64,000 nt of DNA from a virus. Below the pieces are notes generated by a model. That model saw nothing but the letters and a program-made list of their open reading frames with translations. It did no database searches and had not been told where the DNA came from. Shown here piece after piece: positions 60,704 through 64,000 of the stretch. Position 1 is the stretch's first letter. Each line of letters starts with the position of its first letter. A program made the position numbers and the translations under genes. The DNA lies in IMG/VR virus record IMGVR_UViG_3300023176_006361, positions 1 through 64,000 of that record. One strand, written 5' to 3'.

Positions 60704-60711
60704 TATTTATC
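60704..60711 (-). promoter_or_regulatory. T4-like late promoter (GATAAATA) at the end of the 48-aa gene
   Basis: The minus strand reads GATAAATA, one mismatch from consensus, about 19 bases upstream of the 229-aa ORF. It contains the TAA stop codon of the 48-aa gene. CAAGGG and CCCTTG flank it as an inverted repeat with a 15-base loop. Confidence 0.65.
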
Positions 60712-60853
60712 CCTTGCCTTGACCTCGACTACGCTTACGAGCAGCATTACGACTTGTAGCAGCATATTTGGTATGCTTTCCCGATCCCTGACGAGTTTTC
60801 TTGGGAGGACCAGGCTGCCATTCAGACTTCAGAAAAGATTTGACTTTTGCCAT
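60707..60853 (-). CDS. 48-aa basic protein
   Basis: Begins MAKVKSFLKSEWQPGPPKKT and continues to an Arg/Lys-rich C-terminus (TSRNAARKRSRGQGKG). I recognise this as a small protein conserved in T4-like cyanophages, without known function. The high charge and the lack of hydrophobic core suggest a nucleic-acid- or protein-binding peptide. The ribosome-binding site is weak. The stop codon lies inside the next promoter. Confidence 0.8.
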   Translation of the reverse strand: MAKVKSFLKSEWQPGPPKKTRQGSGKHTKYAATSRNAARKRSRGQGKG

Positions 60854-60901
60854 TAGATCAAATTGATTACGGATTCATTATAAAGCATGGAGAGAGTCGT
60901 G

Positions 60902-63280
60902 TCAACCCTCTCTGCTGATATCGAAGGAGTTACAGAAGTCTCCATTTGGAGGAGACTGTGTTCCAGAAGAAGTGCCATTAGATGCCCAACCATAAGGAGA
61001 AGGTGATCTATATGTACCAGGGATGTACTTGAATGCTCCAATTGTTGCTGTACCATCACCTGCAATGACAGAACTGTTTCCATCATAAATGACATTACCT
61101 GCCCAAAGTATAACAAGTTGACGTACACCTGATGTTGGTGTGCTCTCTGGTCCACCAGATCTTGTATACCAACCATAATCGGGTCTATTGGACATAAGAA
61201 CTGGATATTCTGCAATACCTCCTTGTGCAGTATATGGTCCTTCGATTGCAGACTCAATAACAATTCTAGAGTTTGGATTACCACCAGATCCTTGGTTATC
61301 ATCCTGATTGTCAGATGAGACTCCAGTGACGCCAGAAACAATAGTGGAGTGAATATAACCTGATCCACCGCCACCACCAGATGCATTACGGGTGGAGTTA
61401 CCATTATCGTTACCGCCGCCGCCTCCGCCGCCGCCGTACCATCCACCACCACCGCCTCCGCCGCCTCCAGCGTTGGGGTATCCATTCTGCTGACCATCGC
61501 CGCCACGACCACCTTGTAGTCCACTACCAGCACTACCGCCAGCACCACCACCATTACCACCAGAGGACTGAGTACCAGCACCACCTCCAGTAGATCCGAT
61601 TTGGGTATCACTGGAAGATGTACCTCCACTGCCACTCTGACCGCCTCCAGTGCCGCCAGGAGACGACCCATGACCAAATCCAGTACCACCAGCACCACCA
61701 GCGATCATAAGGGCATTAGACTGCGATGCAGAGGTTCCTGTGAAAAGACCTGCATATCCACCACCCCTACTGTTACTGACCCATCCATATGATGTACCAG
61801 CATCACCACCACCAGTATCAACTTGTGCTAGGTAATTTTGGTTTTGTACAAAGTTATAAGATCCTGTTGAATAACCTGCTCTGATACCATTTCTACCTTC
61901 TCCCCACATCCAAATACGACGACTCTGATCCTGATAAGGAATCAAAGTAAAGTCTCTTGTACTGAAATTATGAGCATCAATGATCAATGGACCATGTACA
62001 GCAAAGATCCAGTTGTTGACAGTTTCGTTCGTAAGTCCTGATGTGATGGCAGGAGAAACATACATGTCATAATCATAAGTAATGATTGTTGCAATCTCAG
62101 AGAATACAGGAGCAGCAGCATTGACATTAGTAACCTTACAACGATAAGAGTCACCACTGTCTGTTGCTGAATTCAATGCTGCTGTTGTATATGTCGCAGA
62201 ATTAGCGCCAGAAACATCATTGAAGATCTGTTCATTCAATTCTCGCTTCTGCCACTGGTAAACTAACGTACCAGGAACATCCAACGTTGCTGTGACATTG
62301 AATGTTGCTATGGATCCATTGACACCTGTAACGTCATTAGGATTGACTGTAATCGTGATGTTTGCAGGTGTGACAGTCAGAGTTGCTGAATTTGATATTT
62401 TTTCTTGATTGTATATTGAACTAATCTTACAACGGAATACTCTACCGTCATCATCAACATAAGATGTGTTTGCAATCACCAGAGACGTTCCTGTCTCTCC
62501 TGGCATATCTACAAACGTGTTGAACTGGTTTCTTTCTTGCCACTGATAAGAAATTGCTGATCCATCACTAATTGTTGCTACTACATTGAATGTAGCAGTA
62601 TTTGTTGCCTGAACTGTAACATCATCAGGATTTGCCGTTGCAGGATTGAACTCCATGACTGCCCATGTGCCAATCTCAGTATCAAAACGTAGTTCTTTAC
62701 TCCAATCAGTAGATATACATTCTGTCAATGTAAATACAAACTTACCACTATGCTTTGGTGCTTTTGTAACTGTAAATGTTCTTGCATTCAAATCTACAGT
62801 TCTGACCAATACATCATTATCAAATGCTGCACCACCCACAAACCCTTTGAGAGTTCGTAGATAGTCAATTCTCATGCCTGGTTCAATATCAAAGATTAGT
62901 TCTCTGCCATATGTAAGAACATCACCCGTTACAGGATCTTGATAACCTAAGAGATTAACGGTTGTAGAACCACGATTGATAATTGCAACAATTTCAATTT
63001 TCCTCGCATTTGGTGCATCAACATTTGTGTGATACTTCGCATGGACCCAATATTCTTTGTTTTGCTCCAGAACATCCTCTACATTGAAAGAGAGCTTCTT
63101 GCGATGCTCCACACTTACGTCCTGATAATAAACAACATCAGGAGGATTATTATTCCTCCCAAACATAAAAGTCTTTGAGATCTCCCAAGAGGTCGCTATA
63201 TGATTCTTCTCAGTAACTCCCTCAAGTTCAGTGATCTGCAGATCGCTTGGGAGGTTGAACTTATATGGCGTCTTCGACAT
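60902..63280 (-). CDS. Adhesin-like protein with Ig-like domains and glycine-rich end (792 aa)
   Basis: I place the start at 63280 (MSKTPYKFNLPSDLQ) because it overlaps the stop of the PAAR gene as TAATG; a longer reading from 63346 would lie inside the PAAR gene. Residues 1-210 form an N-terminal domain (FGRNNNPPDVVYYQDVSVEH). Two Ig-like domains follow near 205-400 (ISYQWQERN, LVYQWQKRELN). From about 500 a Gly-rich segment (GGAGGTGFGHGSSPGGTGGG, many GG/GGG runs) ends in a compact C-terminal domain (VIYDGNSSVIAGDGTATI). Gly-rich loops recall the tips of T-even adhesins (gp38-like), though homology is not shown. Likely receptor recognition near the tail tip. Confidence 0.85.
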   Translation of the reverse strand: MSKTPYKFNLPSDLQITELEGVTEKNHIATSWEISKTFMFGRNNNPPDVVYYQDVSVEHRKKLSFNVEDVLEQNKEYWVHAKYHTNVDAPNARKIEIVAIINRGSTTVNLLGYQDPVTGDVLTYGRELIFDIEPGMRIDYLRTLKGFVGGAAFDNDVLVRTVDLNARTFTVTKAPKHSGKFVFTLTECISTDWSKELRFDTEIGTWAVMEFNPATANPDDVTVQATNTATFNVVATISDGSAISYQWQERNQFNTFVDMPGETGTSLVIANTSYVDDDGRVFRCKISSIYNQEKISNSATLTVTPANITITVNPNDVTGVNGSIATFNVTATLDVPGTLVYQWQKRELNEQIFNDVSGANSATYTTAALNSATDSGDSYRCKVTNVNAAAPVFSEIATIITYDYDMYVSPAITSGLTNETVNNWIFAVHGPLIIDAHNFSTRDFTLIPYQDQSRRIWMWGEGRNGIRAGYSTGSYNFVQNQNYLAQVDTGGGDAGTSYGWVSNSRGGGYAGLFTGTSASQSNALMIAGGAGGTGFGHGSSPGGTGGGQSGSGGTSSSDTQIGSTGGGAGTQSSGGNGGGAGGSAGSGLQGGRGGDGQQNGYPNAGGGGGGGGGWYGGGGGGGGNDNGNSTRNASGGGGGSGYIHSTIVSGVTGVSSDNQDDNQGSGGNPNSRIVIESAIEGPYTAQGGIAEYPVLMSNRPDYGWYTRSGGPESTPTSGVRQLVILWAGNVIYDGNSSVIAGDGTATIGAFKYIPGTYRSPSPYGWASNGTSSGTQSPPNGDFCNSFDISREG

Positions 63281-63621
63281 TATCCAATTTCTAATGCAGG
63301 TGCTGCAGGTGCTGAAGTAAATACTGGTGCTCCACCCGCAAAACAATTAGGGGATCCCTTGGCTACTGCGGTACATGTAGCATCACTCACACGCCCACCA
63401 CCAACACCATTGACAATGACTGTCCGTGATCCGATAGTAATCGGTGCAGCATGTGTCGGACAGGGACTGCCAGGAAGTAGGTGAGCAGTATTATTATCAC
63501 CCTGTCTACTCCATGGTATATTATTGATAAACACATCAGCTGATCCCTTTGCTCTGACCATGCCAGAACAATGAGGAACATCTGCGTCTCCAATTCTAGT
63601 AATTGGCATTGATGCTGCCAT
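63280..63621 (-). CDS. PAAR-domain tail tip (spike) protein
   Basis: The 113-aa PAAR protein that caps the central spike and pierces the outer membrane. It has the N-terminal block (PITRIGDADVPHCSGMVRAK), internal repeats (VFINNIPWSRQGD, HLLPGSPCPTHAAPITIGS, VIVNGVGGGRVSD), and Cys/His residues able to bind a metal near the tip (H17, C18, and the CPTH group). The ATG overlaps the preceding gene's stop (TAATG). Confidence 0.93.
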   Translation of the reverse strand: MAASMPITRIGDADVPHCSGMVRAKGSADVFINNIPWSRQGDNNTAHLLPGSPCPTHAAPITIGSRTVIVNGVGGGRVSDATCTAVAKGSPNCFAGGAPVFTSAPAAPALEIG

Positions 63622-64000
63622 TATCCCTCCTTGATTTCAAATGGGTCGTATCCTTCTCTACCACGCCCTCTATCATATTTAGTTTGCATCGCTACAGGAT
63701 CAGATTGCTTCTGTACTAATGTTTGACATAATGTAGGATTCCTTAGAGGATTATTCTCTACCTTATGTGTCAATGTATGGGTCTCTACAACAGGTACACC
63801 ATCTAATACTAAGTTTACAACAATCGTATATGTCAATGTCACAAACTGTGTGGGATCAGGACGATACTCTGTAAGATGATCATAATGTCCACCATCTGGT
63901 AACTTCGGTGGAAAATCAGGAGATAACAACATATCAGTCAAACCATCCTCGTTTGGTGATGTGTTTTGCTCTAATTTCTTCTGCTGATCTTCTCCATATG
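63621..64000 (-). CDS. C-terminal part of a baseplate protein (open at the right edge)
   Basis: The reading frame stays open to the right edge with no stop (visible start ...YGEDQQKKLEQNTSPNED), so the gene begins outside the window; a TTG at 63941 is not needed. The 125 visible residues (PPKLPDGGHYDHLTEYRPDP, FVTLTYTIVVNLVLDGVPVV, YDRGRGREGYDPFEIKEG) contain beta strands. The position just before PAAR fits a baseplate hub (gp5-like) C-terminus; no lysozyme motif is visible in this part. Confidence 0.6.
   Translation of the reverse strand, partial: YGEDQQKKLEQNTSPNEDGLTDMLLSPDFPPKLPDGGHYDHLTEYRPDPTQFVTLTYTIVVNLVLDGVPVVETHTLTHKVENNPLRNPTLCQTLVQKQSDPVAMQTKYDRGRGREGYDPFEIKEG

Noticed and set aside
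60691-60716. CAAGGG...CCCTTG inverted repeat as a terminator
   Set aside because: The loop is 15 bases and there is no T-run after it on the minus strand; it encloses a late promoter instead.
60853-61698. 281-aa reading frame inside the glycine-rich gene
   Set aside because: It lies on the same strand in another frame of the glycine-rich coding region; the Val/Leu-rich composition is what shifted GGN codons give. The long Ig/Gly protein explains the DNA.
63281-63346. Upstream start giving an 814-aa adhesin
   Set aside because: The extra 22 residues lie inside the PAAR gene; the TAATG overlap at 63280 is the standard arrangement in this genome.
63621-63941. Complete 106-aa gene starting at TTG 63941
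   Set aside because: The frame continues without a stop to the right edge and the upstream residues look like normal protein, so this is the C-terminal part of a longer gene.
1-64000. tRNA genes, CRISPR arrays, insertion sequences, integrase or attachment sites
   Set aside because: No cloverleaf-like arms, spaced repeats, transposase motifs or terminal inverted repeats were seen; coding density leaves almost no room.

Overview
The window is about 64 kb from a T4-like cyanophage (a myovirus of marine picocyanobacteria), with every gene on the minus strand. The evidence is a T4-type order of neck, terminase and baseplate genes (gp13, gp14, gp15, gp16; gp25, gp6, gp8), T4-like late promoters close to TATAAATA, and a set of cyanobacterium-derived metabolic genes (plastoquinol terminal oxidase, 6-phosphogluconate dehydrogenase, glucose-6-phosphate dehydrogenase). 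The host is probably Synechococcus or Prochlorococcus; the sequence alone does not decide between them.

Layout, read in the direction of transcription (right to left). 64.0-57.4 kb: the 3' end of a gene entering from the right edge (possibly a baseplate hub protein), a PAAR tip protein, an Ig-like/glycine-rich adhesin-like protein, a 48-aa basic protein, two unrecognised proteins, and baseplate wedge gp25 and gp6. 57.4-35.3 kb: an 11.5-kb gene in the gp7 position (3849 aa), gp8, a 2878-aa structural protein and a 71-aa coiled-coil protein. 35.3-8.2 kb: a tail-fibre/adhesin region, led by a 2634-aa protein that combines a proteinase-K-like subtilisin domain with an intact triad, two amicyanin-like cupredoxin signatures, a YHYH domain and Ig-like repeats. 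It is followed by fibre proteins with LamG/SPRY-like and carbohydrate-binding-like modules and a 2090-aa repetitive protein, and closes with a strong hairpin terminator at about 8.14 kb. 8.1-5.1 kb: neck and tail-completion proteins gp13, gp14, gp15 and small terminase gp16. 5.1-0 kb: a lysine-rich multidomain protein, a probable virion protein, a tandem-repeat protein, then a compact overlapping cassette: 69-aa membrane protein, 47-aa protein, PTOX, 72-aa membrane protein, 59-aa membrane protein, gnd, 43-aa membrane protein, and zwf running off the left edge.

The virion genes build the neck, baseplate, tail tip and a large adhesion apparatus. The host-derived cassette would act in the infected cell: PTOX moves electrons from plastoquinol to oxygen, while zwf and gnd drive the oxidative pentose phosphate pathway to NADPH and ribulose 5-phosphate. 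These enzymes are joined by stop-start overlaps and interleaved with four small membrane proteins. Large terminase gp17, which follows gp16 in T4, is not in this window, so the cassette appears to lie between gp16 and the rest of the packaging/tail genes.

Coding density is very high; no stretch over 300 bases lacks a gene. I saw no tRNA, CRISPR array, IS element or integrase. The most unusual object is the protease-cupredoxin-YHYH-Ig fusion at 27401-35305.
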